Source of the DNA: Bacillus mycoides
Lineage (GTDB): Bacteria; Bacillota; Bacilli; Bacillales; Bacillaceae_G
Length of the DNA stretch: 64,000 nt
Direction: 5' to 3'
NCBI RefSeq assembly: GCF_001757995.1
Contig: NZ_LXLV01000035.1
Coordinates: forward strand, 62,001-126,000
Part shown: one piece after another, positions 51,742 to 60,589 of the stretch
How the letters are laid out: the number at the start of each line of letters is the position of its first letter
Numbering within the stretch: position 1 is the stretch's first letter
The notes under the pieces: model-generated
Told to the model about the DNA's origin: nothing
Database searches by the model: none
What the model saw: the letters and a program-made list of their open reading frames with translations, nothing else
Translations under genes and position numbers: made by a program

Positions 51742-52683
51742 TTATTTTAATAAGAAACCTGTTGGAAACGGATCAGTAGGGTCTAATAGAAACGTCTGCA
51801 TTCCTGTAATAAACCCTCTACTTTCAAATCGAAAAATGTATCCTAGTTCTTCTTTCTTCACTTTTTCTACTGTTATAAAACTATTAAATATACTTTCGTT
51901 TTTAAAAGGTTTATCCGTTATATAATCATTTTTAAATAAAGCATGAACATAGGACACAATAGTAGAAACAAAACCTGGTGAACGCACAATAAAGTTATCT
52001 TCATGAAATGTAATCGACTTTATATGGTTCTTTTCTTTTTGCGTAGAATCAACTAAAATAAGTCTTTTTATAAGTGACTGTTTTTGTATAGCTTGAAGTG
52101 TAGCTTCTCCCCATTTTTTTAATTCAGAAATATTTTCAATACGAATATCTGGTGAAGACGTATCCTTTTCTACAACTGCATATACTTTATCGGCTTGTAT
52201 GAGAGAGTAACTTATATTACCAATCTTCAAATCTTTCTCAACCATATAACAAAGTTTGCTTTCAAACGAAACAGATATAACTTCATCATTCTCTATATAC
52301 GCATGGACTGAAAATATTCCGGATAACGTTTCGATTTTGTATTGATTAGACTCTCTCTTTTTTAAATACCCGCTTTCTAGTAACATCGTTATTACTGCGA
52401 CAATGCCTCCGTAATGAAGAGGAATGGATCCTTCATGATTAAAAAACAATACAGCTGCATCCACTTCCTTATGAATAGAAGGAGCGACAATACATCCATT
52501 TAAACCGATAAAACCACGTGGTTCATTTAATAAAAGCTTCATTTCTTCTGCTAATTCACCAGTAAATTGTTCATTTAAATGTTCTAAACTGTAGTAGTAT
52601 TTGCATGGTACGTCTTTAATTACACGAAATGCTTCGCCAGCTACGTGCACATCTACTGCTGTATACATTTTTTGAATGTTCAT
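51742..52683 (-). CDS. Proline racemase-fold protein lacking both catalytic cysteines
   Basis: 313 residues. Family landmarks remain (TAVDVHVAGEAFR, LLNEPRGFIGLNGCIVAP, EAD-like VDAAVLFF, RFESRGFITGMQTFLLDPTDPF). The first catalytic motif MCGH is replaced by LHYGG (His90 in place of Cys), and the second RSPCGTGT by RSPGFVST (Gly237). Racemase, epimerase and the one-Cys dehydratase chemistry are therefore not expected. It overlaps the active paralogue by 4 bases and stays in frame throughout. It may be a non-catalytic partner or a drifting duplicate. Confidence 0.85.
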   Translation of the reverse strand: MNIQKMYTAVDVHVAGEAFRVIKDVPCKYYYSLEHLNEQFTGELAEEMKLLLNEPRGFIGLNGCIVAPSIHKEVDAAVLFFNHEGSIPLHYGGIVAVITMLLESGYLKKRESNQYKIETLSGIFSVHAYIENDEVISVSFESKLCYMVEKDLKIGNISYSLIQADKVYAVVEKDTSSPDIRIENISELKKWGEATLQAIQKQSLIKRLILVDSTQKEKNHIKSITFHEDNFIVRSPGFVSTIVSYVHALFKNDYITDKPFKNESIFNSFITVEKVKKEELGYIFRFESRGFITGMQTFLLDPTDPFPTGFLLK

Positions 52684-53717
52684 TTTACATCCTCCGTTTC
52701 ATGTTCCATCGGCGGAATTAGCAAAAATCCTTCTTTAAGTGGATCCTTTTCATTGTAAAAAAATCTATGCATACCCATAAGCCAAGCTGAGCCCGTAATT
52801 TTCGTTATTACAGCCTCAATATTCTCTATATTTGTCGCGTTTATGACACACCCTTTAAATAAAGAGCCAACGATACTCTCATGAACGAACTCTTCATCGA
52901 TTTCTATTTCTTTATGAGCGTATAATACAGCTAGCTTCGCTGATGTTCCTGTACCACATGGAGATCGATCAATTCCTCCTGGTGGTACAACAACTGTATT
53001 TTTCACATGTGCACTTTCATGAGTAGGATCTGTGTAAAATTCAATATGTGTTAATCCACTTATAAACGAATACTCTGGATGAATGATTTCAAACTTCTCA
53101 TTAATTGTATTTCTAATATGAATCGCCTTATCAATGATTGTAGAAGCATTTTCTGGTACTAGTTCTAGACCAACTGCCTTCGCATCGATAATGGCATAAA
53201 AATTCCCTCCATATGCAATATCAGCCTCTACAGTTCCAATGTCTTCAACGTGTACAGAAATATTTTTCAGTAAAAAAGCTGGTATGTTACAGAAAGAGAC
53301 TTCTTTCGCTTTACCATCTTGAACAGAAATATCTACTTCCACTAAGCCAGCTGGTGTATCTAGCTTTAAAGAAGTAATCGGTTCAACTACTGGAATTAAA
53401 CCTGATTCAACTAAAGCTGTACATACACCGATTGTATCGTGGCCACACATCGGTAAATATCCACCTGTCTCTATGTATATAACACCTATATCAGCTTCAG
53501 GATGACACGGATCTGTTAATAATGCCCCTGACATTACATCATGACCACGAGGTTCATTCATTAACAATTTCCGAATCCAGTCGTACTCTCTTTTCATATG
53601 TAACATCTTCTCTGCCATCGTCTCTCCAATTAACTTAGGAAGTCCGCTAATTAATGTCCTCGTTGGATTCCCGCCCGTATGTGTATCAATTGTCGTAAAG
53701 ACTCTTTGTGACCTCAT
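52680..53717 (-). CDS. Proline racemase / 4-hydroxyproline 2-epimerase family enzyme
   Basis: 345 residues with both catalytic cysteines: Cys91 in PMCGHDTIG and Cys254 in DRSPCGTGTSAK. The two-Cys arrangement gives reversible C-alpha epimerisation. In this cluster the substrate is probably trans-4-hydroxy-L-proline (to cis-4-hydroxy-D-proline), though proline is possible. Start and stop each overlap neighbours by an ATGA. Confidence 0.9.
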   Translation of the reverse strand: MRSQRVFTTIDTHTGGNPTRTLISGLPKLIGETMAEKMLHMKREYDWIRKLLMNEPRGHDVMSGALLTDPCHPEADIGVIYIETGGYLPMCGHDTIGVCTALVESGLIPVVEPITSLKLDTPAGLVEVDISVQDGKAKEVSFCNIPAFLLKNISVHVEDIGTVEADIAYGGNFYAIIDAKAVGLELVPENASTIIDKAIHIRNTINEKFEIIHPEYSFISGLTHIEFYTDPTHESAHVKNTVVVPPGGIDRSPCGTGTSAKLAVLYAHKEIEIDEEFVHESIVGSLFKGCVINATNIENIEAVITKITGSAWLMGMHRFFYNEKDPLKEGFLLIPPMEHETEDVK

Positions 53718-54889
53718 CCGTTTAACACCCTTTCTGTAAAACGACTCAACCGAAGTGGTTCAATAGGAATGATTGTTTCTTTTTCATTTAATAACTCTTC
53801 AATCACTTTCCCGGTAACTGCCGCAAGACTAATTCCATCACCTTCATGTCCTGCTGCGATAAAGTAGTTCGGAATGTGTTCCACTCTTGAAATGATTGGT
53901 AAATGATCTTCTGTCCACGGACGTAATCCAGCATAAGAACGAATCACCATCATATCTGCCATTTTCGGATAAAAACGAATCGCTCGGTTCGCAATACATT
54001 TAATAATTTCATTATTTATTCTCGTATGAAACCCTACAAATTCTCTACTACTACCAATTAAAAAGTTTTGGCTTTCAGTTGGCTCAAATACAAGAGCTAC
54101 CCCGTATTTTTCAGTTAAAGCATCCACTTGTCGTTTTCCGCTAAATTTAGAAATCAAATAACCAAATTCCATTACTTTACGAGAACCTACGTGCTGTTGC
54201 CTTGAAGCTACGATAATATGCCCTTTTCTCGGTTCGATTGGAATATTTACATCTAACATCTGTCCGATTTTAGGAGCCCAAACACCGGCTGCGTTCACCA
54301 CTTGCTTCGCAGTAAACGTCCCATTTGTTGTTTCTACAATAAAGGAACCATCTATATCTCTTTTCATTTCTTTTACTTCTGTATGATTAAAAGCTTTCGT
54401 ACCAAATTTCTTCGATTCTGCAAGAAGTGAAAAAGCAAGAAGATATGGATTTACAGTTGAATCCGTTGCACATTCTAAACCACCCAATAAATCATCTGCA
54501 AAAAATGGTGATTCTTCTTTTATATCTTGTCTATCAAGCATTCGAAACGGTAATCCAGCTTCTTTTTGACGATTTACCCATTGCTGTGCTGCCTCCATCT
54601 CTTCGTCTGATTCACAAACGAGAATGCTTCCTGGCGCTCTATATTCAAATGAGTGCTCCAATTCTTCACTTAATTCAGTTACTAAATTTTGACTTACTAA
54701 CGACATTTGACTATCAAACCCTGGGTCTTTATCAATAGCCAAAATGTTCCCATCACACCGTGAAGACGTTCCACTGACAAATTCTCCTTTTTCAATGATC
54801 GTTACGTCTCTTCCGTATTTTGAAGTGTAATAAGCGATAGAACATCCTATAATTCCACCACCTATTATTAAAACGTCACAGTGCCTCAT
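53714..54889 (-). CDS. DadA-like FAD-dependent D-amino acid dehydrogenase subunit
   Basis: 391 residues. FAD Rossmann motif VLIIGGGIIGCSIAYYTSKYG at the N-terminus, and a DAO-type C-terminal block (SYAGLRPWTEDHLPIISR, GHEGDGISLAAVTG). With the BFD, 2Fe-2S and second FAD proteins encoded across the divide it would form a hetero-oligomeric D-hydroxyproline dehydrogenase. Start at 54889 follows AGGAGGAG; it is the first gene of the sigma-54-controlled leftward operon. Confidence 0.88.
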   Translation of the reverse strand: MRHCDVLIIGGGIIGCSIAYYTSKYGRDVTIIEKGEFVSGTSSRCDGNILAIDKDPGFDSQMSLVSQNLVTELSEELEHSFEYRAPGSILVCESDEEMEAAQQWVNRQKEAGLPFRMLDRQDIKEESPFFADDLLGGLECATDSTVNPYLLAFSLLAESKKFGTKAFNHTEVKEMKRDIDGSFIVETTNGTFTAKQVVNAAGVWAPKIGQMLDVNIPIEPRKGHIIVASRQQHVGSRKVMEFGYLISKFSGKRQVDALTEKYGVALVFEPTESQNFLIGSSREFVGFHTRINNEIIKCIANRAIRFYPKMADMMVIRSYAGLRPWTEDHLPIISRVEHIPNYFIAAGHEGDGISLAAVTGKVIEELLNEKETIIPIEPLRLSRFTERVLNG

Positions 54890-54933
54890 ATATATCACTC
54901 CTCCTTTCTCCTAAATCTCTCACTTTTTATTTA

Positions 54934-54950
54934 TGCAATTGGTGTGCCAA
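54934..54950 (-). promoter_or_regulatory. Sigma-54 promoter of the leftward hydroxyproline-type operon
   Basis: Minus strand TTGGCAC, ACCAA, TTGCA: exact -24/-12 match, 45 bases before the FAD dehydrogenase start. Confidence 0.92.
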
Positions 54951-55073
54951 CTCTACATACAGAACTATTTATATGAAATAATTTTTATTTGTAAAAATAT
55001 TTTAAATTTATCGTAAATGGGTGTATTATTTCTTTATCACTGTCTAAATTTTTATACATACCAGGAGGACACT

Positions 55074-56735
55074 ATGACATTTTCATTTCCAACAATAAAA
55101 GAGTTTATAAAAATTTTATCAATTGATCGTACAAGCACCATTCAGCACATGAAACAGGAAGGTAAAAATTTTTATTACCTTCCTTCATCTACTGAAGAAT
55201 GTAGTTGCGCAGTTATTTATGAAGAGGACTCTTTCACTACGTTAATCGAAGCTTTTTCTAACAATTCGGCAGTTGTAATTGTGAACGAAAATCTAGATCC
55301 TATATGCTGTGTAACTGCTCAACAAATGATTCCATTTCTTTATAAGTCTTACAATGATCTGCTAGCTTTTTATAACACTGTCATTCAAACGACTGATTCT
55401 TCTGTTACCGTCATTGATGAGAAAGAATGCGTTCGTACCTGGACGGATGGCGCCGAAAAGATTTTTTCAGTCAACCATAATGAAATTATCGGACAACCCA
55501 TTACACGGTTTTTTGATTATAAAGATTTAGAAATTTTACAATCATTACATGACGGAAAAAGCATAATCGCTCAGTTCCATCAGCCTCGTCCCGATTTATT
55601 CGTATTAATTAATTCAAATCCAGTATATTGTAACGATGAAATTATAGGAGCAGTCGTTTCTGAAACTGATGTTACAAATCAAGTCGCTTTGAATGAAAAA
55701 CTATTTAATATGTCGCATGAAATGCACCGATTAGAACAAGAAGTAGCAAAATATAAAGATACATCCGATCCTTTCCTTGCAATGAATGGAAAAAGCCCCG
55801 TTATACAAAGAACGATTCAATTAGCTAGAAAGGTTTGTTCAGTGAAATCTACGGTTTTAATACTAGGCGAAAGCGGAGTTGGAAAAGAAGTGTTTGCGAA
55901 AGCAATTCATGAAGCAAGTGAGACAACAAATGCCCCTTTCATTTCAATTAACTGCGGTGCAATTCCTGAAGCGTTATTTGAAAGTGAATTATTTGGTTAC
56001 GAGCGCGGGGCGTTTTCTGGTGCAAATAGTAAAGGTAAGAAAGGAAAAATAGAGCTCGCGCAAGGCGGTACTTTATTCCTTGATGAGATTGGAGAAATGC
56101 CTCTCGATATGCAAGTGAAACTTTTGCGTGTACTGCAAGAACGAAAGTATTACCGAGTTGGTGGAGAAAAAGAAATAAATATTGATTTCCGCATTATCGC
56201 TGCTACAAATCGTGATTTACAAGAAGAAATGAGAAAAGGAACTTTCCGAGAAGATTTATACTATCGCTTAAATGTAGTTAGCTTGCATATTCCGCCACTA
56301 CGCGAAAGACGAGAGGATATTATCGAATTAACATACTCATTCTTAAACGATTTTTCAATAAACTATAACAGACCAATTCGAGACTTACCTTCAAATATTA
56401 TGCATGAACTACTTCATTACAATTGGCCTGGTAATATTCGCGAGCTCCGCAACGTAGTTGAAAGACTCGTCGTATTTGCGACAGATGGTATTATTAAACA
56501 AGAATATTTACCATTTCATACAAATGAAACTTTAGACAATCATGCGGCTCAATCCCTATTACTCAGCAACAATAATACGATTCTTTCTTTACAAGAAGAA
56601 ATGGATGAGCACGAGAAAAAGGTAATTGAAAGAGCTTTGCGCATTTTAGATGGTAATAAATTAGAATGTGCGAAACAACTTGGCGTAACGAGGGCCACTC
56701 TATATAACCGTTTAAAAAGACTGGGGTTACAATAA
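55074..56735 (+). CDS. PAS-containing sigma-54-dependent activator of the hydroxyproline-type cluster
   Basis: 553 residues. An N-terminal region with several Cys (CSCAVIY, PICCV), a PAS domain (about 105-205), AAA+ ATPase with Walker A GESGVGKE (265-272), and C-terminal Fis HTH (NKLECAKQLGVTRATLYNRL). The sigma-54 contact loop is GAFSGA (312-317), a Ser variant of GAFTGA. It lies between two -24/-12 promoters that it probably serves. Start 55074 follows AGGAGG. Stop codon lies at the edge of a repeat. Confidence 0.9.
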   Translation: MTFSFPTIKEFIKILSIDRTSTIQHMKQEGKNFYYLPSSTEECSCAVIYEEDSFTTLIEAFSNNSAVVIVNENLDPICCVTAQQMIPFLYKSYNDLLAFYNTVIQTTDSSVTVIDEKECVRTWTDGAEKIFSVNHNEIIGQPITRFFDYKDLEILQSLHDGKSIIAQFHQPRPDLFVLINSNPVYCNDEIIGAVVSETDVTNQVALNEKLFNMSHEMHRLEQEVAKYKDTSDPFLAMNGKSPVIQRTIQLARKVCSVKSTVLILGESGVGKEVFAKAIHEASETTNAPFISINCGAIPEALFESELFGYERGAFSGANSKGKKGKIELAQGGTLFLDEIGEMPLDMQVKLLRVLQERKYYRVGGEKEINIDFRIIAATNRDLQEEMRKGTFREDLYYRLNVVSLHIPPLRERREDIIELTYSFLNDFSINYNRPIRDLPSNIMHELLHYNWPGNIRELRNVVERLVVFATDGIIKQEYLPFHTNETLDNHAAQSLLLSNNNTILSLQEEMDEHEKKVIERALRILDGNKLECAKQLGVTRATLYNRLKRLGLQ

Positions 56736-56889
56736 AGTGAAACTTTAATCAGTGGGGGTTTTGTTCATCCCCACTTGATTATCAGCCCTCACCAATCGGG
56801 CTTTTACGGGCAGCCCGACCCCCACCTAACTTCTTTGCTTTCACTAAATTTCGAGGTGGGGTCTTACTGCCCAGCAAATAGCGGGATAA
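56733..56889. repeat. bcr1-like intergenic repeat of the B. cereus group
   Basis: About 157 bp, GC-richer than its surroundings and able to fold into several stems: CAGTGGGG/CCCCACT, CGGGCT/AGCCCG, CCCCACC/GGTGGGG. Length and sequence style fit the bcr1 repeat as I remember it. The count of copies elsewhere was not tested. Confidence 0.65.
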
Positions 56890-56907
56890 CCTATCTCCTC
56901 CTCTATG

Positions 56908-56924
56908 TTGGCATAGTTATTGCA
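56908..56924 (+). promoter_or_regulatory. Sigma-54 promoter of the rightward dehydrogenase operon
   Basis: TTGGCAT, AGTTA, TTGCA fits TGGCAY-N5-TTGCA, 39 bases before the BFD gene. Confidence 0.9.
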
Positions 56925-56962
56925 TAATAATTTGTGCAAACCGAACTAGAGGAGGAATACAT

Positions 56963-57235
56963 ATGACGAATAAAGAGAACTTAATTGTTTGTCGTTGTGA
57001 AGAAGTTACATACGGACAACTTCAATCGACAATTGCTGAATATAATTGCTCAGCTCGTGAGTTAAAACTAAGAACACGTGCTGGTATGGGTTTTTGCGGC
57101 GGCAGAACATGTAGAATGACGATAGAACGAATGGTAGAAAGTGCGAATCCTAACATATCCCAAAATGAAATTCCATTAAAATATCAACCACCAATACGTG
57201 CGGTTACTTTTGGAGCGGTAGGTGAAAGTAAATGA
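56963..57235 (+). CDS. BFD-like [2Fe-2S] protein
   Basis: 90 residues. The BFD domain has the CXC...CX4C ligand set (VCRCEEV and GFCGGRTC). It carries electrons within the oxidoreductase complex. RBS AGAGGAGG; its stop overlaps the next start (ATGA), indicating coupled translation and fixed stoichiometry. Confidence 0.88.
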   Translation: MTNKENLIVCRCEEVTYGQLQSTIAEYNCSARELKLRTRAGMGFCGGRTCRMTIERMVESANPNISQNEIPLKYQPPIRAVTFGAVGESK

Positions 57236-57564
57236 GTAGAATTACAGATCACCCTATTTTAGGTAGTTTAAATAATAGTGAACGCATCACTTTTCAATTT
57301 AATGGTCAACAATACGAAGCTTATGAACACGAAACTATAGCTGCTGCCCTGCTAGCAAACGGAATACGAACTTTAAGGGTCCATGAAGATAGCGGGACAC
57401 CACGAGGTATTTATTGTAATATCGGGCATTGTTCAGAATGCCGCGTGACAGTAAATAATCAAACGAACGTAAGAGCATGCTTAACTGTTGTAGAAGACAA
57501 TATGGTTGTTGAAAGTGGAAAACAGCATCCAAATATCGTGAGAGAGATGGTGAAAAAACGATGA
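57232..57564 (+). CDS. 2Fe-2S subunit of the hydroxyproline-type dehydrogenase (HcnA/SoxA-N-like)
   Basis: 110 residues with ferredoxin ligands in GIYCNIGHCSECRV and RACLTV. Corresponds to the small iron-sulfur subunit of HcnABC / heterotetrameric D-hydroxyproline dehydrogenases. It overlaps both neighbours by 4 bases. Confidence 0.87.
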   Translation: MSRITDHPILGSLNNSERITFQFNGQQYEAYEHETIAAALLANGIRTLRVHEDSGTPRGIYCNIGHCSECRVTVNNQTNVRACLTVVEDNMVVESGKQHPNIVREMVKKR

Positions 57565-58796
57565 TCGATGTAATTATTATTGGTGCAGGACCAGCAGGAT
57601 TATCAGCCTCCATCTCTTGTGCACATTTTGGACTTAACGTACTTGTTATTGATGAATTTATGAAGCCGGGCGGGAGATTGTTAGGACAGTTACATCAAGA
57701 GCCTACTGGGGAATGGTGGAACGGAATAGAAGAATCAAAGCGCCTTCATGAAGAAGCAAAATCCCTTTCAGTCGATATTCGGTGCAGTATTTCCGTATAT
57801 AACTTAGATAAAGATGAGAGGTCTTGGTTCGTACATACAAATATCGGTACGTTAGAAGCACCGTTCGTACTAATTGCTACCGGGGCTGCGGAGTATTCTA
57901 TTCCCCTTCCTGGCTGGACACTTCCAGGAGTTATGTCAATTGGAGCAGCTCAAGTTATGACGAATGTTCACCGGGTTCAAGTTGGAAAAAAAGGAATCAT
58001 AATTGGCGCTAACATTTTGTCTTTCGCCATTTTAAATGAACTGCAATTAGCTGGAATTAAAGTGGATCATATTGTACTTCCTGAAAAAAGTGAGTTAAGC
58101 CAGAAGGCTGGTGAACCAGAAGAAGTTTTGAACTCTCTTTTAAATGCAGCTCACCTCGCTCCTTCTGCTTTGCTGCGTATAGGTAGCCGTTTTATGAAAT
58201 ATGATTGGATTCGAAAAGCTGGATTAACCTTCTATCCAAATAGCGGAATGAAAATAAACGGGACACCACTTCATCTCCGGAGAGCTGCACTTGAAATTAT
58301 CGGAACGGATCAAGTTGAAGGTGTTCGTGTTGCTAATATTGATTCTAAAGGAAATGTTATTAATGGATCAGAAAAGATATATGAGGCTGACTTCGTTTGT
58401 ATTGCCGGAGGGTTATATCCGCTTGCTGAGCTTGCCGCTGTAGCTGGTTGTCCGTTCCATTACATTCCTGAACTTGGCGGGCATGTCCCACTTCATTCAG
58501 AAGAAATGGAAACCTCTCTTCCAGGTTTATTTGTTGCTGGAAATATTACCGGAATTGAAAGCGGGAAAATCGCAATGGCGCAAGGTACTGTCGCTGGATA
58601 TTCAATCGTAAAACAAGCTAATAAAACATCTAATTCGGTTGAAAAACATTTACAACAAGCAATTCAAAATGTTCACACTGTACGTCAGAAAGCTGCGATT
58701 CAGTTTAATCCGATGGTTGGTGTTGGTAGACAAAAGATGAATGAGATTTGGCGTGATTTTCAATCATTTGAAGAAAATCAACAAATGAAAGCGTGA
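57561..58796 (+). CDS. FAD/NAD(P)-binding oxidoreductase subunit (HcnB-like)
   Basis: 411 residues. Begins MIDVIIIGAGPAGLSASISC (FAD motif) with KPGGRLLGQLHQEPTGEWW, a central NAD-type segment GKKGIIIGANILSF, and a C-terminal FVAGNITGIESGKIAMAQG. With the 2Fe-2S and BFD proteins and the DadA-like subunit it forms the predicted dehydrogenase that oxidises D-hydroxyproline. Followed by a strong terminator. Confidence 0.88.
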   Translation: MIDVIIIGAGPAGLSASISCAHFGLNVLVIDEFMKPGGRLLGQLHQEPTGEWWNGIEESKRLHEEAKSLSVDIRCSISVYNLDKDERSWFVHTNIGTLEAPFVLIATGAAEYSIPLPGWTLPGVMSIGAAQVMTNVHRVQVGKKGIIIGANILSFAILNELQLAGIKVDHIVLPEKSELSQKAGEPEEVLNSLLNAAHLAPSALLRIGSRFMKYDWIRKAGLTFYPNSGMKINGTPLHLRRAALEIIGTDQVEGVRVANIDSKGNVINGSEKIYEADFVCIAGGLYPLAELAAVAGCPFHYIPELGGHVPLHSEEMETSLPGLFVAGNITGIESGKIAMAQGTVAGYSIVKQANKTSNSVEKHLQQAIQNVHTVRQKAAIQFNPMVGVGRQKMNEIWRDFQSFEENQQMKA

Positions 58797-58809
58797 AATA
58801 CTAGCATAT

Positions 58810-58845
58810 AAAAAAGGCGGTGGATTCATTTCCACCGCCTTTTTT
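58810..58845 (+). terminator. Terminator of the rightward operon
   Basis: A 15-bp stem (AAAAAAGGCGGTGGA and complement), 6-base loop, T-run. Confidence 0.92.
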
Positions 58846-58902
58846 ATAATTTTTGTACTACATCTAGTATTTCTGTTACGTCAATTACAGGAACCAAAGG
58901 TA

Positions 58903-59376
58903 TTACCTATTTTTCATTCCGACTAAAACTTTCGATATCGACATCCATAAATTTATAAACATTAAAATTCCGCAAATATCAGCGACAATTACATACAATC
59001 CTATAAATTGGTTTTCAAAGTGGAACAACGGAGTGTAATAAATGGCCATAATTAAGGATATAACCATTGAAAAAAGAAGCAGTTTTTTCCTAGTTATCAT
59101 ATAAATACAATACAAAAACGTATAATAAGCCCAAAATTGCGCAGCATACCATGCATGAGATAGTCGAATACCTGTTTTCGTGTGCAAAGTTGTTAATACC
59201 AGTATGCATATTACAAGTAATACAATTACTGGTGCAAATCTAACAAATTGCAAAAGATTTATTAAAAAGCGTTTTTTTGAACTTAGGTGATTTGCTTCGT
59301 ATTTAAACATCTGTTTCGTTATATAATGAACAAAAAATATTAATCCTACACTAATAGCTAACATAAAAAATATCAT
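58903..59376 (-). CDS. Multi-helix membrane protein of unknown function
   Basis: 157 residues with about five transmembrane helices (LAISVGLIFFVHYI, FAPVIVLLVICILVL, AAQFWAYYTFLYCIYMI, FSMVISLIMAIYY, IGLYVIVADICGILMF). No family motif recognised. A monocistronic minus-strand gene. No strong RBS at this ATG. Confidence 0.65.
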   Translation of the reverse strand: MIFFMLAISVGLIFFVHYITKQMFKYEANHLSSKKRFLINLLQFVRFAPVIVLLVICILVLTTLHTKTGIRLSHAWYAAQFWAYYTFLYCIYMITRKKLLLFSMVISLIMAIYYTPLFHFENQFIGLYVIVADICGILMFINLWMSISKVLVGMKNR

Positions 59377-59739
59377 TACTACGCCTTCTTTTCTAATGTA
59401 TTAATCAACTGTATTTTAAAAATCAATAGGACTTAACCTAATAAAAATTACACCATCATTCTTCTACCTTGCTTTGAATAATAAAATATTAGATTTCTGA
59501 AATATCATATCAAATATAGTTGTGATTTATTTGTCGCAATTCGTCGAATAGATAAATAAAAGTCGTTTTATGTCAAAATTATTATTTATTTGGATAGCCA
59601 ACTTTGGATTAGATAGATAAAATGATGCAAATACTAAATTGAAGACACATGAAATACTGGATTTTATTCTAAAAGAAGAAACATATTAGCAATATTAATC
59701 CAAATAAAAAAACTGTTAGAGCATACAGCTCTAACAGTT
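59377..59739. other. Intergenic region with a terminator and possible relic
   Basis: Contains the terminator at 59709-59741 for the YxcD-like operon. A frame around 59590-59688 (WIANFGLDR, stop, NDANTKLKTHEILDFILKEE) could be a gene relic. Two 0A-box-like heptamers (TGTCGCA, CGTCGAA) lie near 59531-59548. Confidence 0.3.
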
Positions 59740-59741
59740 TT
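59709..59741. terminator. Terminator of the YxcD-like operon
   Basis: A 14-bp perfect stem (AAAACTGTTAGAGC and complement), 5-base loop, T-run on the minus strand. Confidence 0.9.
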
Positions 59742-60048
59742 ATTGTTCATTATTATTAAATTTCGCTAATGCGTAAATGCCTTCTTCATCATCTAATTCA
59801 AGTTGCAATCTTGCTGCAAATGAATTGACGTTGTATTCTCGATCAAGCAACAAGCGTAGTGCTTCGATTAAGTTTGCTTGAATTAAAATTTGCTGGCGAC
59901 CATTTACCTCTACTTCTGCAGAGAAACCGTAGTCATCATCATACATTAGTTCAACTGAAACTTCTTCTGGACCAACTTGTCTTTTTTCAGCGATATATAC
60001 GCAAAGCGCATTTATAAGTTCTTGTTCAGAAATTTTTATTGTTTCCAT
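59740..60048 (-). CDS. YxcD/DUF2653 family protein
   Basis: 102 residues. Acidic, with QELINALCVYIAEKRQVGPEEVSVELMYDDDYGFSAEVEVNGR, the YxcD/DUF2653 landmark. Function unknown. Its start overlaps the preceding secreted/membrane protein gene by 13 bases, so the two are co-translated. Confidence 0.8.
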   Translation of the reverse strand: METIKISEQELINALCVYIAEKRQVGPEEVSVELMYDDDYGFSAEVEVNGRQQILIQANLIEALRLLLDREYNVNSFAARLQLELDDEEGIYALAKFNNNEQ

Positions 60049-60485
60049 GCTACTTCATCTGCCTTTTTCTTACGTTGATCTTTGAAGTATTTAAATGCAC
60101 GAACTGCTAACATTACGATACCAGCCATTACTAACATATTTACCATAAACGCTAATACAGAACCAAGAGCTCCCATATTTGCAAATAAGCTACCCATTAG
60201 TAAACCACCAAGACCACCTAGTAATAAACCTTTCATAAAGCCACCTTTATTACTTTTTGGTGCTGTGTTTGTTGCTTTTGTTTTTGAATCTGTTGTCGTT
60301 TTTTGTGAATTTACATTAGAATCTTTTTTGTTTAAATCAACTTTTGAATTTTGACCAGAACTTGGTGTATATGATTTTTTACCAGATTTGTAACTTTTCG
60401 CTTCCGCGTGATTTACGAACATAAAGCTACTAGCCCCAAAGATAACCATGAATGCTGTCATTACTGCTACAAGTTTTTTCAACAT
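60036..60485 (-). CDS. Exported membrane protein with Gly/Met-rich core
   Basis: 149 residues. A signal peptide (MLKKLVAVMTAFMVIFGASS, with HAEA before the cut), then a Ser/Lys/Thr-rich linker, a glycine-rich hydrophobic hairpin (GGFMKGLLLGGLGGLLMGS), a transmembrane helix and a basic tail. This resembles Tim44-like/YxcE-type Bacillus proteins, tentatively. First gene of the operon, with operator 60578-60589 in its promoter. RBS AAAGGAG. Confidence 0.7.
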   Translation of the reverse strand: MLKKLVAVMTAFMVIFGASSFMFVNHAEAKSYKSGKKSYTPSSGQNSKVDLNKKDSNVNSQKTTTDSKTKATNTAPKSNKGGFMKGLLLGGLGGLLMGSLFANMGALGSVLAFMVNMLVMAGIVMLAVRAFKYFKDQRKKKADEVAWKQ

Positions 60486-60577
60486 ATTATATCCATTCTC
60501 CTTTTATATAGATATATGTGAAATCTACCTTTCTTTTAAAACAAGAATGATAGATTTGTTTTAAAACCATTTTAAAG

Positions 60578-60589
60578 GTTCTTATGAAC
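60578..60589 (-). promoter_or_regulatory. Operator in the leftward promoter (GTTCATAAGAAC on the minus strand)
   Basis: It sits two bases downstream of a TATAAT -10 (60592-60597), with TTGCAT -35 (60615-60620) 17 bases away. Identical to the site in the opposing promoter. Confidence 0.75.

Noticed and set aside
59531-59548. Tandem Spo0A-box-like heptamers
   Set aside because: Each has a mismatch to TGTCGAA and they are far from any clear promoter; noted only in the region entry.
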